A model generated the notes under the pieces. That model ran no database searches and had not been told where the DNA came from. It saw nothing but the letters and a program-made list of their open reading frames with translations. Below are positions 26,206 through 35,464 of a stretch of 64,000 nucleotides of DNA, piece by piece (position 1 is the first letter of the stretch; each line of letters opens with the position of its first letter). Source of the stretch: Maridesulfovibrio sp. GTDB lineage: Bacteria; Desulfobacterota; Desulfovibrionia; Desulfovibrionales; Desulfovibrionaceae. The translations under genes were made by a program, and so were the position numbers. The stretch is taken from the NCBI RefSeq assembly GCF_963666665.1, contig NZ_OY762999.1:1865501-1929500 (forward strand), in the 5' to 3' direction.

Positions 26206-26606
26206 GTGTCACCAATAACTCGCACGACAACACATAGCCCCATTCTATGTATAAAAATGAGCGCTATTCTAAAGCTCTCCCCCTACTAATTAAGGGACAA
26301 CGGCAAAAATTTCGAATTTTAAGGCTACCCTGCTTATAGCAATTCTATCTCGTAGAAGATTTGTTTTTTACTAAGATGATTACATGAAGCATTTACAGCT
26401 AATTCCAGGCAAAACTCAAATTAGAAGCACCCTATATTGTGAAATAATTCTCAAAATTTGAATAAAAAACAGATATAAAACAGCTCGTTATTGTTACATA
26501 TTGTGAATTATGAAAAGAAGTACCCGAAAAACGTAAAAGCATTGTCCTAGCACTGTGCAGATGCTATATTCGTACGATTATCAATTATCGCTAACGGAGA
26601 TGAAGC
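26206..26606. other. AT-rich divergent intergenic region
   Basis: No gene is supported. It should hold the promoter for the chemoreceptor on the plus strand. No clear sigma-70 or sigma-54 site can be assigned by eye. GGAG-like sequence (CGGAGATGAAGC) precedes the chemoreceptor ATG. Confidence 0.5.
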
Positions 26607-29024
26607 ATGAAATTAAATACAAAATTAATCCTGCCACAACTTTTCGTTGTTGTTTTGCTAGGCTGTGTAAGCTTCTACATTATAGATAAATCATTCACTC
26701 AACTCAAAGAGATGTACGTAGAATCTAAAGTAAGCAATGCATTTACCTCAGTAAAAAACAGCATCAACGACTCTGCAAAGGCTGCACAACATCTTGCGGC
26801 ATTATTTTCACAAAGGCCGGATGTAGTTGAAGCATTTAAAGTAGCTCATTCCGGAAACATTGATAACGAGCGCTCGCCCGAATCACAAACTGCTCGCGAA
26901 CACCTCAGAAATGAACTGCAAGCAGAGCTTAAGGGATATCAAAAATTAGAGAATGAGAAGTTACGACTTCATTTCCATTTGCCCAACGGAAGGAGCCTTG
27001 TACGGCTGTGGCGCGAAAAACAAGCAAAGAGAAACGGAGAATGGGTAGATATATCCGACGATATCTCAAGTTTTCGCCAGACAGTTTTAGACGTCAACCA
27101 GAACGGTAAAGCCGTTGGCGGAATTGAACTTGGACGAGGCGGTTTCGCCATCAGAGGCCTTGTCCCCGTTAAAGACGTATCAGGCAATACGCTCGGCTCT
27201 GTAGAAGTTTTGAAGAGTTTCGAACCTGTTTTAAAAGGTGTTGAAAACGCAGGTATTTCAACCATGCTTTTCATGAATAAAGATTTATTGAACACATCAA
27301 CTTCGTTAAAGGACGAATCCAAGTATCCGGTCATTAACGACTATGTACTGGTCAGTGCTACTGACAAGACAAAATATACCGATCTGCTGAAGAAAGAAAT
27401 GTTAGACGAAGGACGGACCAAGCAGATCATTAAAAACATGGACAACATAGCAATAGCTACATTGCCCATAACTGATTACCGAGGAAAACAGGTTGGCATT
27501 CTCATAGGAGTCTTAAACATCGAAAAACTGGCTGTGCTCTCAAGCAACGCGAACACTTGGCTATTAATTTGCCTTGCCGCCATCTTGGTTATCCCGCTGA
27601 TATTCATTTACTTCAGCCTGTCCATTCAGGTGCTTAAACCTGTGCAAGCCATCTCCGGCAAGATTAATGACATTAACGAAGATCGGGCTGACCTTGGCAG
27701 CACAATGGAAATCAGATTTAATGACGAAATCGGAAACCTGTGCAGCTTGTTCAACACCATGCTCGGGAAGCTGTCAGAAATGGTCAACAACATGCAGGTA
27801 TATGTCGATGTCGTAAATGCCGTACCTGATCCCATTTTCGTAGTTGATAAAAATTTCAAGCTCTTGCTGGCAAACCAAGCTGTAGAGAATTTTGCCGGTT
27901 TAGGAAGAGATGAAATCAAAAAAAGCAAATGCTCAAACATTTTCAAGACCCAAATATGCTCAACAGAAAAATGTCCTATAGAAAAAAGCATGCGAAGCGG
28001 GCAGGAAAGTGAAGCGGAAATACTGTTGCTCACAGACAGGCAAGGCAACAAAATATACATACAGCCTGTCGCAACCCCGCTTAAGAACGCAAATGGCGAG
28101 ACTTTTGGCTATCTGGAAGTAGCCAGAAACGTCAGTGATCTTGTTGCAAAAGAAAACGCGATTAACATCCAGCTTGAAAAAATCAACAAGGTTAATAATT
28201 CTACAAAAGAAGCATCATCAAAAGTATCCAGCAGTTGCAACGACTTGGAACTGGAGATGAAAACAGTTGATAAATCAGTTGTCAGCCAGCAAAAGATCCT
28301 CTCTGAAACTGTCACCGCTATGAGCCAAATGAATGCGAGCGTACTTGATGTTGCCGAGAATGCGGGCCGGGCTTCAGAAAAATCTCAGGAGACTCGCGAC
28401 CGGGCTGAGAATGGAGCAGAAACGGTACTGAACGCAACCGCAGCCATTACCAAGGTTAGACATCAAACCGAAATCATGAGCGAAATCATGGGTAAGATGG
28501 AAGATCGAGCTGAAAGTATAGGATCTGTTCTTAGCGTAATTAACGATATTGCGGATCAAACGAACCTGCTTGCTCTAAACGCTGCAATCGAAGCAGCCAG
28601 AGCAGGAGAGGCAGGACGAGGGTTTGCCGTAGTTGCCGACGAGGTACGCAAACTGGCAGAAAAAACAGTAGATGCTACCAAAGAAGTTGAAACAGTAATT
28701 ACTGAGCTACGTAACCAGACAAGCAAATCAAAAACCATAACAGATGAAACAAGGACACTAGCTGTAAAAGCAGCTGAGTATGCTGAAGAATCAGGCAAAC
28801 AGTTAAAGGACATCGTAACCTTCGTTCAGGAATCTACGACGGACATAACAAACATTGCCGCTGCAGTTGAAGAACAATCTGCAAGTTCAGAGGAAATTAA
28901 CCGCTCCATAGGCGACGTAAACAACCTTGCCAGCGCAATAAGTGAAAGAGTCCAGATTTCAACAAGAGCCCTAAATAATCTTGTCCAACTTGCTGAGGAA
29001 CTTGAAAGCATCTCTGGAAAATAG
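26607..29024 (+). CDS. Methyl-accepting chemotaxis protein with PAS domain
   Basis: An 805-residue chemoreceptor: membrane helix about 8-28, a roughly 285-residue periplasmic sensor with dCache-like features (RLWREKQAK, GGIELGRGGFAIRGLVPV), a second helix about 316-338, HAMP, a PAS domain (about 398-508) with CSTEKCPIEKSM, then the signalling coiled coil with the invariant hairpin ADQTNLLALNAAIEAARAGE and ADEVRKLAE. It senses a periplasmic ligand of the Cache type (identity unknown) and perhaps redox state through the cysteine PAS. It is a single-gene unit with a terminator. Confidence 0.93.
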   Translation: MKLNTKLILPQLFVVVLLGCVSFYIIDKSFTQLKEMYVESKVSNAFTSVKNSINDSAKAAQHLAALFSQRPDVVEAFKVAHSGNIDNERSPESQTAREHLRNELQAELKGYQKLENEKLRLHFHLPNGRSLVRLWREKQAKRNGEWVDISDDISSFRQTVLDVNQNGKAVGGIELGRGGFAIRGLVPVKDVSGNTLGSVEVLKSFEPVLKGVENAGISTMLFMNKDLLNTSTSLKDESKYPVINDYVLVSATDKTKYTDLLKKEMLDEGRTKQIIKNMDNIAIATLPITDYRGKQVGILIGVLNIEKLAVLSSNANTWLLICLAAILVIPLIFIYFSLSIQVLKPVQAISGKINDINEDRADLGSTMEIRFNDEIGNLCSLFNTMLGKLSEMVNNMQVYVDVVNAVPDPIFVVDKNFKLLLANQAVENFAGLGRDEIKKSKCSNIFKTQICSTEKCPIEKSMRSGQESEAEILLLTDRQGNKIYIQPVATPLKNANGETFGYLEVARNVSDLVAKENAINIQLEKINKVNNSTKEASSKVSSSCNDLELEMKTVDKSVVSQQKILSETVTAMSQMNASVLDVAENAGRASEKSQETRDRAENGAETVLNATAAITKVRHQTEIMSEIMGKMEDRAESIGSVLSVINDIADQTNLLALNAAIEAARAGEAGRGFAVVADEVRKLAEKTVDATKEVETVITELRNQTSKSKTITDETRTLAVKAAEYAEESGKQLKDIVTFVQESTTDITNIAAAVEEQSASSEEINRSIGDVNNLASAISERVQISTRALNNLVQLAEELESISGK

Positions 29025-29045
29025 AACACCTTCCTAGCTATCCCC

Positions 29046-29082
29046 AAAAGCAGCCAACCTATACCGGGTTGACTGCTTTTTC
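29046..29082 (+). terminator. Rho-independent terminator after the chemoreceptor
   Basis: AAAAGCAGcCAACC pairs with GGTTGaCTGCTTTT and a T-run follows. Confidence 0.9.
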
Positions 29083-29142
29083 ATTTTGTAAGGTGTAATG
29101 ACTTCTATCATTCATCGCGGAGAACAACACAAATATCGGCCA

Positions 29143-29176
29143 AAAAGGTTAACTCGCTTGTTTGAGTTAACCTTTT
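29143..29176. terminator. Bidirectional hairpin terminator
   Basis: Perfect 13-bp arms AAAAGGTTAACTC / GAGTTAACCTTTT around an 8-base loop. A similar hairpin (GGTTAAC core) lies at 32062-32094, so the pair frames the restriction-modification genes. Confidence 0.75.
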
Positions 29177-29477
29177 ATACTTATTCGCCTTAAAATTTAA
29201 GATGCAGAATAAAGATGGATCGCAGTTAATTACCATCAGCAAATCTCCTTCAATTTCATATTGTTAAATAATCATGAAAATTGAAGGGTATCCTGATTGG
29301 TTTGATTTGGTCACTGGGGTGGGTTGATTATCTTTCGATTTTTTTGGTGATTCTGTGGATCAGATGGTGGTGTGTTTTGTGGTGGAGTTTGGTTCGTTGC
29401 TAGTGCTTCGATTCTTCGGTTGACCGAATCTGGTGGCGATGACGTGCTGTAAATTTAACCAAGCTGAATATATAAAA
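29177..29477. other. Gene-free region with a G/T-rich stretch
   Basis: No gene is supported. From about 29300 to 29440 the plus strand is unusually G/T-rich with repeated GGTG/GTGG words, unlike the surrounding AT-rich sequence. No structure or repeat could be assigned. Confidence 0.4.
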
Positions 29478-29499
29478 AAAGCCGGGAAATACCGGCTTT
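29478..29499 (-). terminator. Terminator of the restriction-modification operon
   Basis: AAAGCCGG / CCGGCTTT stem with a 6-base loop; on the minus strand it is followed by a run of seven T. It lies 26 bases after the endonuclease gene. Confidence 0.88.
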
Positions 29500-29524
29500 A
29501 TATCAATTAATATCTATTTAGGGT

Positions 29525-30493
29525 TTATTCTAATACGTCACAAAAATGTTTCGCCATCAAAAACAGCCAAGGAATCTGACTCCTCTGCAAAATCGCAACA
29601 TTATAATCTTGAGGTATTGTTTCTGTTGAAACAATTGAACCAAGGTCAGAGATAATATAGGCATACTCTCTGTCATCAATCTCACCGGGCAAAATACAAG
29701 CACGTATCAAAGCAGTAAAAACTTCAACAAAGCAAAATTCTCCACCAAGATGATGCCACCAATCTAGCCCAACTCTGACTGAGACATCAACTTCAACATT
29801 ACCATCATTAAATTGGCAATCCCAACGTTGATCAGGAGAAATCGTCATCGAATCAGAATTCTTCTCATTTATATTTCTAAGAATGTGCCAATCTTTTTTA
29901 TTAGAAATCTTTTTAGTTCCGTACAGCACACCATATGTAAAGTCTATTTTACTTGCATCTCCATCATTTGCCCATTCAGAATAGTTATTAATGATAGCAT
30001 CAGCAAAGTTTTCACTCATTTCATCGTTTAAACAACGAGGTCCACTTTTCAAGGTAACTAATTTTAATGTTTCACCATCATTCTTTTTACCATCCAAAGC
30101 AGAGTTTACTGAATGCATCTCACTCTCAACACATTCCCACCCATAAATGGGAAGAGCAACTTGCTCCACCATCCTACCAGCAGATGTTTCCATTGATGAA
30201 AACTGCTTGGCTGGCAAAAGGTCATTTTCAATATCACTAATTCTAGAATAACCACGTTGTTTTGCATGCATCAACAGAACATATGGACTAGTATTAAATT
30301 TTTGTAATGTTGCATTATTTTGTGGCAATGCATCAAGGTGAATATCAATTCTAGCTCTAAAATCATTTTCCATTGCCAAAATTCTATCCCTTGACTCTTG
30401 AGAACCATCAACAGTCCCCAATTGAGACAATATATCACTCTTCCGAAGAGTCATTGGCATAGGTCGAGGAAGTCCTCTATGTCCGCGTGCCAT
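29525..30493 (-). CDS. Probable type II restriction endonuclease
   Basis: A 322-residue protein without a family assignable with certainty. It begins one base after a C5-methyltransferase gene, the usual arrangement for a type II restriction partner. A segment SALDG...LVTLKSGPRCLND could supply the D-(x)n-xxK core of a PD-(D/E)xK nuclease, and the LKSGP word is seen in some restriction enzymes. No membrane segment is present. The target site cannot be predicted. Confidence rests mainly on context. Confidence 0.62.
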   Translation of the reverse strand: MARGHRGLPRPMPMTLRKSDILSQLGTVDGSQESRDRILAMENDFRARIDIHLDALPQNNATLQKFNTSPYVLLMHAKQRGYSRISDIENDLLPAKQFSSMETSAGRMVEQVALPIYGWECVESEMHSVNSALDGKKNDGETLKLVTLKSGPRCLNDEMSENFADAIINNYSEWANDGDASKIDFTYGVLYGTKKISNKKDWHILRNINEKNSDSMTISPDQRWDCQFNDGNVEVDVSVRVGLDWWHHLGGEFCFVEVFTALIRACILPGEIDDREYAYIISDLGSIVSTETIPQDYNVAILQRSQIPWLFLMAKHFCDVLE

Positions 30494-30494
30494 A

Positions 30495-31853
30495 TTAAAG
30501 CGCCTTTACTTTTTTAAAAGTTCTTGGAGCACTATAACTGCATTCATCATTAGCCCCTTTTCCATTCCAAACAACCACCTTACCGTCTTTAAACCATTTG
30601 CGAGTGCGAATATGTGATTGAACATATACTATACGAGGATCACAAGAGCTAGTAGAAACTTCCTTCAGACTATCTTTATCAATCTTGTCTAATTGAGAAG
30701 CCAAGACATTGCCAGCAACCTCTCCCAATCGGGTAGGGACTGCATTGCCTATCTGGGTATATTTTTCACTTGTTTTTCCTGCAAACTCCCATTCATCTGG
30801 GAATTCCTGAACTCTTGCATATTCACGGACAGACAAAGCACGTGTCTCTATAGGATGACATAATGAAGTACTGGCATGATTAGGCATAGTTATTAATGTC
30901 GGAGAAGGAAGTTCAAAAGTCAATCTTCGCCACCATCCAGACCTACCTCCCTTAGCATACCAAGCTTTTTTCATAGACTCTTTTTGAATCTCTTCGGGTA
31001 AACTGCGCCAGTTTGCACCGGGCGGCACAAGTGACAAAAACTCTTTCTTCCTAGGACTAAAATCTAAAACTTCAGGTTCTTCTTCATTCAAATCGGAGAT
31101 AGCATCACCAAGAGTTTTCCAAGGCATTAAAGATTTTTCAGAGTTAAACAAGGAAGCTTGCTCATTTTTACTCTTAACCTCCTGACCATGAGTGGGACTG
31201 GGAAAATTAACTTCCAAATCATACTTATTGCCAAAGAAAAGAACCCTCTCCCGAATTTGAGGAGCGCCATAGTTGACAGAATTGACTTCAAAAATATCTA
31301 AGCGATAGCCAATCCCATTCATCTCAGATAAATCCTTCGCAAACAATCTAACAACTGATCCGGGCTCTTCCTCCATACTCAAAGGTGGGCCACCTTTATT
31401 AGGTCTGTCAGCAAGAGGACGATGTTTTAACGCAGCAGAGAGAAGTCCTCGCACGTTTTCCATAAGGAAAAACTTTGGTTTAATATATTTTACAAAACGC
31501 AAAAAATCCCACAGTAAAGTACCTCTAGGATCTTGAGTAGTCCTTCTTCTTCCTGCTGTACTAAAGGATTGACAAGGAGGGCCACCAACAACAACGTCAA
31601 TATCATCTGGGTCAATACCATTCTCAGCAAGAACCTCTTCAGGATCCAACTTCGAAATATCAGCTTCAATAACAATTAAATCAGGTGGTAGATTCCCATT
31701 TTTCTTATTTTGCCGAATAGTATTGCAAAAAGCGTTTTCTTTTTCGATACATAAAATGGTTTCAAAGTATCCAGAAGCATCCAGCCCTATATCTAACCCC
31801 ATTGCTCCAGAGAACAACGATAACACTTTATATTTTCTATCTTTATTATTCAT
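30495..31853 (-). CDS. DNA (cytosine-5)-methyltransferase
   Basis: A C5-methyltransferase of about 452 residues with motifs in order: I LFSGAMGLDIG, IV GPPCQSFSTAGRR with the catalytic Cys, VI ENVRGLL, VIII QIRERVLFFG, and IX/X RVQEFPDEW and QIGNAVPTRLG. It protects sites against the adjacent nuclease. The ATG at 31853 is favoured over an overlapping GTG at 31856. A C9 tract lies about 145 bases upstream. The pair sits just outside the tRNA-Arg island. Confidence 0.93.
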   Translation of the reverse strand: MNNKDRKYKVLSLFSGAMGLDIGLDASGYFETILCIEKENAFCNTIRQNKKNGNLPPDLIVIEADISKLDPEEVLAENGIDPDDIDVVVGGPPCQSFSTAGRRRTTQDPRGTLLWDFLRFVKYIKPKFFLMENVRGLLSAALKHRPLADRPNKGGPPLSMEEEPGSVVRLFAKDLSEMNGIGYRLDIFEVNSVNYGAPQIRERVLFFGNKYDLEVNFPSPTHGQEVKSKNEQASLFNSEKSLMPWKTLGDAISDLNEEEPEVLDFSPRKKEFLSLVPPGANWRSLPEEIQKESMKKAWYAKGGRSGWWRRLTFELPSPTLITMPNHASTSLCHPIETRALSVREYARVQEFPDEWEFAGKTSEKYTQIGNAVPTRLGEVAGNVLASQLDKIDKDSLKEVSTSSCDPRIVYVQSHIRTRKWFKDGKVVVWNGKGANDECSYSAPRTFKKVKAL

Positions 31854-31995
31854 CACAGCACAAAAATGTTAAAATAAAATTCGATTTTTAATATGTTTAA
31901 AAAAATAAACAAAACACTAATAGGGTACTAGCTACTCCAAGCTTTTTGGTCAAGCATCAACAATCTCAAAACAAATCACATTATAACAACAATCA

Positions 31996-32004
31996 CCCCC
32001 CCCC
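31996..32004. repeat. Homopolymeric C9 tract upstream of the methyltransferase gene
   Basis: Nine consecutive C on the plus strand in an otherwise AT-rich intergenic region. Such tracts can change length by slippage and alter promoter spacing. Confidence 0.6.
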
Positions 32005-32061
32005 ATCACGGTTGGCACCAAAGGTTGGCAGCACACCAAATAAACCGCAAATAAACGCAGA

Positions 32062-32094
32062 AAAGGGTTAACCCAAATATTGAGTTAACCCTTT
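32062..32094. terminator. Hairpin beside the left island junction
   Basis: Perfect 11-bp arms AAAGGGTTAAC / GTTAACCCTTT with an 11-base loop. It is probably the original terminator downstream of tRNA-Arg or of the inserted element, and lies 26 bases from the att repeat. Confidence 0.6.
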
Positions 32095-32119
32095 AATATT
32101 GTAGTACTTTTGTACTAGA

Positions 32120-32167
32120 TGGTGACCCCGGCAGGAATCGAACCTGCGGCACCAGGATTAGGAATCC
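32120..32167 (-). repeat. Left attachment site: 48-bp copy of the tRNA-Arg 3' half
   Basis: These 48 bases are identical to 62406-62453, the 3' part of tRNA-Arg(CCU) from the CCA end to the anticodon loop. It lacks the 5' half and is not a functional tRNA. It marks the distal end of the integrated island, 212 bases before the integrase gene. Confidence 0.92.
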
Positions 32168-32258
32168 GTAAAGCGAAACTTTCCTACATTTTCATTTCTT
32201 TTCACACAGCAATAAATACAGACACTTATCATAAAAATGACCTTCTTGACTTTTCCAG

Positions 32259-32305
32259 CCTTTTCCCTCACTTTCCAACCATAGGTTGGAAATACGGTTG
32301 GAAAA
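32259..32305 (+). repeat. Left copy of a 47-bp imperfect repeat near the att site
   Basis: CCTTTTCCCT and, at identical spacing, GGTTGGAAATACGGTTGG. The same arrangement lies at 62314-62360 near the other end. Possible arm-type integrase binding sites. Confidence 0.55.
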
Positions 32306-32379
32306 TATTTTCCGACAGCTAATAACAGAACTCTACCATTCTAACCTTGAATTTCTTTTCATGCAGGGAGCAAAGAGTC

Positions 32380-33549
32380 ATGGCAAAACGCATCAAGACT
32401 ACCTACCCCGGTATCTACTACCGCGAAGGCAAGCGAGCTGGAACCGGCAAAGCAATTGAAAAAATATATTACATTGTCTTCAAAAAGGACGGCAAAACAC
32501 ACGAAGAAAAAGTAGGCCGCCAATATCAGGATGACATGACACCTGCTCGTGCTGCCCGAATAAGGGCTGAGCGTATTGAGAACAAAAGAAAGTCACGAAA
32601 AGAAATCCGTGAAGAACAATCTCGTAAGGAAGCCGGAACTATAGGCAAACTATGGGAAGCTTTTTACGAAGCTAAACAGGCAAATAAAAGCATCAAAGAC
32701 GATTACTATCGCTGGAAAGCATACCTTGAAAAAGAATTCGCTAAAAAAGAGCCACAAGAACTTGTTACGCTAGACATAGATAGGCTGAGGAGAAGTCTAA
32801 CCAAAAAAGACTTGGCCCCTGCAACAGTCAAACAAGCCGTTGTCCTTCTCAAGCGCATTCTTAACTTTTCAGTACAGCGTGGCCTTTGTCCTGCTATCGA
32901 TCCATCACGCCTACATTTTGAAATGCCCAAAGTAAACAATCTAAAGACCGAAGATCTCAGCAGTGAACAACTCAACTCTTTGCTCAAGGTTCTTCATGAA
33001 TCGACCAACCGGCAAGTTGCCAACCTTATGCTAATGGCTCTTTACACAGGCATGCGCAGAGGAGAACTCTTCCGCTTGCAATGGAGCCATGTTGACTTCA
33101 AACGCAACTTCATTACCCTAAAAGATCCAAAAGGTGGAGTAGATCAGAAAATTCCACTTAATCAGGCAGCTCGTCAACTACTCGAAAATCACGAACGTAC
33201 AGGTAGCGACTATGTTTTCCCTGGAGCGAAGGGAGGCGAGCGTAAGGATTGCCGTAGAGCAACTGCCATTATCAAAAAGGAAGCAGGCTTACCAAAAGAC
33301 TTCCGCCCTATCCATGGCCTACGACACGTATACGCTTCCATGCTTGCCAGCTCTGGAAAGGTGGACTTATATACGCTGCAAAAGTTAATGACCCACAAGA
33401 GCTCAGCTATGACTCAGCGTTATGCTCATTTACGCGATGAAGCTTTACAACGGGCTTCCGATGTTGCCGGTAATATTTTCGACAACATTGGTAAAGAGGA
33501 GCCTAAAAAAGTACACTTTTTTAGCAAGAAACAATCTGAAAATAGTTAA
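32380..33549 (+). CDS. Tyrosine-type site-specific integrase
   Basis: A 389-residue phage-type integrase: N-terminal arm-binding and SAM-like core-binding regions, then the catalytic domain with the Arg in YTGMRRGELFRLQW, HGLRH, MTHKSS and the nucleophile Tyr in TQRYAHL. It would excise and insert the island at tRNA-Arg. The internal ATG at 32380 has AGGGAG upstream; an upstream ATG at 32347 has none. It is adjacent to the left att repeat, as is normal for tRNA islands. Confidence 0.94.
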   Translation: MAKRIKTTYPGIYYREGKRAGTGKAIEKIYYIVFKKDGKTHEEKVGRQYQDDMTPARAARIRAERIENKRKSRKEIREEQSRKEAGTIGKLWEAFYEAKQANKSIKDDYYRWKAYLEKEFAKKEPQELVTLDIDRLRRSLTKKDLAPATVKQAVVLLKRILNFSVQRGLCPAIDPSRLHFEMPKVNNLKTEDLSSEQLNSLLKVLHESTNRQVANLMLMALYTGMRRGELFRLQWSHVDFKRNFITLKDPKGGVDQKIPLNQAARQLLENHERTGSDYVFPGAKGGERKDCRRATAIIKKEAGLPKDFRPIHGLRHVYASMLASSGKVDLYTLQKLMTHKSSAMTQRYAHLRDEALQRASDVAGNIFDNIGKEEPKKVHFFSKKQSENS

Positions 33550-33752
33550 TTTTGACAACAGACTCAACCAAGTGTAAATGTACTGTAACGAGCCAATTGC
33601 GGATTAAACACCCCAATCAGGCCACCCCAACCGATTTTACAATCAGATTCTGATTTATTTCAGAACAAACCAACCTGCATGAAACTCTTCCTCAAGATTT
33701 AAAGAATTTTATCTTTAGACTACCCCCTTGCACGCGCTTAAGTGTGCATTGC

Positions 33753-33911
33753 TTAACCCATTTTCCCAACCTCAGGACGGCCCATACGGCCAGCATAAAA
33801 CTCCTCACTAGTAGTCCCATGGCAGCTATTAGATGGATCTACAACAGCCCAAAAACTAATTTTGGGACGCCGCATTGATTTGGGAAAGCTGCACATCTCT
33901 AACACATCATA
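33753..33911 (-). CDS. Uncertain small hypothetical protein
   Basis: A frame of up to 68 residues, or about 47 from an internal ATG near 33896, containing FPKSMRRPKISFWAVVDPSN and ending GRMGRPEVGKMG. The composition is protein-like, but no family or good ribosome-binding site is recognised. It lies in the 400-base gap between the integrase and AlpA-like genes, which otherwise shows nothing. It could be spurious. Confidence 0.25.
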   Translation of the reverse strand, partial: YDVLEMCSFPKSMRRPKISFWAVVDPSNSCHGTTSEEFYAGRMGRPEVGKMG

Positions 33912-33953
33912 ATTGCAGCTATATTTTGTAGACCTCTGTCCAGGAGAAATCTC

Positions 33954-34145
33954 ATGCAACGGCTATATACTGAAATTGAACTGGCTAAAATGACAAGCTT
34001 ATCCCTCTCTAAAATCAGAAAAGATCGACATTTCGGAACAGGATTTCCTTATGTCAAAATAGGATCAAGCATTCGTTACAGGCAAGAAGACATTTTGGCC
34101 TACCTTGAAGCCAAAACGATTATCCCAATAAATCATACGAGATAA
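33954..34145 (+). CDS. AlpA/excisionase-like helix-turn-helix protein
   Basis: A 63-residue protein with the layout of AlpA/HTH_17 proteins: TEIELAKMTSLSLSKIRKDR as the helix-turn-helix, FPYVKIGSSIRYRQEDILAYL as the wing and last helix. AGGAG lies eight bases before the ATG. Such proteins act as recombination directionality factors or regulators of the integrase, which fits its position. Confidence 0.85.
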   Translation: MQRLYTEIELAKMTSLSLSKIRKDRHFGTGFPYVKIGSSIRYRQEDILAYLEAKTIIPINHTR

Positions 34146-34189
34146 AAAATTAGCCCCTTTTGATCCATGTCAAGAGGGGCTAATTTTTA
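34144..34189. terminator. Bidirectional rho-independent terminator
   Basis: AAAAATTAGCCCCTTTTGA pairs almost perfectly with TCAAGAGGGGCTAATTTTT. It separates the AlpA-like gene from the convergent lipoprotein gene. Confidence 0.92.
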
Positions 34190-34208
34190 TAATTATAACG
34201 GAAGAGAT

Positions 34209-35123
34209 TTAACTCGCTCCTGGATAAAACCAGTGTGGCTGACCTTGATGAAGCACAACAGGATGCATGAGCTTCTCGCCATTCTCATACTTGCAACTGT
34301 AAAATTTCCCTGCTGGTGGGAGATATATGAAAAATTCAGTAGGCAACTTTTTGCTCAGACTTACCCAGAAATCATATGTGGCAAAATGAAATGGAACAGG
34401 CTTCTTAACATAAGAATTAAAGAAAGTAGTTGGCTGCCTATAATAGCACCATCCTCCAATGCTTGCGCTTCCTTCCCAAAGCTTTTCCTTGCCAAGAATC
34501 TCAGGAGCAACTTTCTTTTGGGGAAATTTATCCTCTCTTGAACTAACGCCAATTTGGCAATAATTTTGCATTGTTCCATTCATCCCTAGCTTATACACGA
34601 GCGGAGTGAAGCCTTCGCCTATTTCTTCCTTGCTGGCCTGAGGATCAAATCCTTGAAACAGTCCTCGCTCACCAACTTCCTTGCGAACAACTTCCAAATA
34701 ATTAGCTATAAGCCAGCTATTAACTTCTTCTGCCGTCTGATCACCATGCCCCTCCTTCCAAATAAATACCTGAGGGTATTGAAAATCATATGTTTTGGTA
34801 CCTGACCAAAAGAAAAAAGACAAAAGCCCTGCACTCAGGTTGGTAAATCCAGGAGGAGGAGTGGAAGCACTCAAAAGCCCTGCTACAGAAGGGCTAACAA
34901 TTGCAGCTTGAGAGTCCACTCTAGCTGTTGCATTGGCAGATTTCTTATATAATTCAGAATATCTTCGTAAGTACTGTCTAAATTCATACTCATCAGCAAA
35001 TCTGGATTGTTTACACACCCTGTAGGCATAGGTCTCTTCATATCCATATATACGCTTTTCACATCCAGTATTCAAAAACACGATGCAAACCAAAACAATC
35101 AAAACAAACATTCTTTTATCCAT
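34209..35123 (-). CDS. Hypothetical lipoprotein
   Basis: A 304-residue protein whose signal peptide ends in the lipobox LNTGC, so it should be lipid-anchored in an envelope membrane. A hydrophobic, glycine-rich stretch (about residues 80-115, AGLLSASTPPPGFTNLSAGL) follows. No family is recognised. It is the last gene of a minus-strand set of small island genes headed by the ParM-like gene. Confidence 0.65.
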   Translation of the reverse strand: MDKRMFVLIVLVCIVFLNTGCEKRIYGYEETYAYRVCKQSRFADEYEFRQYLRRYSELYKKSANATARVDSQAAIVSPSVAGLLSASTPPPGFTNLSAGLLSFFFWSGTKTYDFQYPQVFIWKEGHGDQTAEEVNSWLIANYLEVVRKEVGERGLFQGFDPQASKEEIGEGFTPLVYKLGMNGTMQNYCQIGVSSREDKFPQKKVAPEILGKEKLWEGSASIGGWCYYRQPTTFFNSYVKKPVPFHFATYDFWVSLSKKLPTEFFIYLPPAGKFYSCKYENGEKLMHPVVLHQGQPHWFYPGAS

Positions 35124-35176
35124 ATAAACAAAACCCACCATCATTTAAATAATGCTTTGCAAACCCAATTCACTTA

Positions 35177-35446
35177 TTACTGTGCAACTTGTATATCTAT
35201 GAATTCATAACAGCAATCAGAAAATCGACACCCACGACACTCATCAATGTGAACAATATCCAAGTGCAATGGACATTGTAACTTCTCTCTTAAAAACACC
35301 ACTTGATCACTATTTACCCCATCATCATTCAATTCGGAGGACGAACCTACTTGAGCCCCCTGTAATTCATATGCGAATTTTGCTTCTATATAGCTAGCCA
35401 TTTTCCTTAAAACTTGAACAATAAAAACTAGAACACTAGTATTCAT
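35177..35446 (-). CDS. Hypothetical small cysteine-rich protein
   Basis: An 89-residue protein with a hydrophobic N-terminus and a C-terminal CRGCRFSDCC cluster that may bind metal. AGAGGA precedes the ATG at 35446. No family is recognised. It is 18 bases after the next small membrane gene, probably in the same operon. Confidence 0.55.
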   Translation of the reverse strand: MNTSVLVFIVQVLRKMASYIEAKFAYELQGAQVGSSSELNDDGVNSDQVVFLREKLQCPLHLDIVHIDECRGCRFSDCCYEFIDIQVAQ

Positions 35447-35464
35447 CACAACATCCTCTCTTGA

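Noticed and set aside
32120..32167. tRNA-Arg gene at the left junction
   Set aside because: Only the 3' half is present; there is no 5' half to pair with it, so it is an att repeat and not a functional tRNA.
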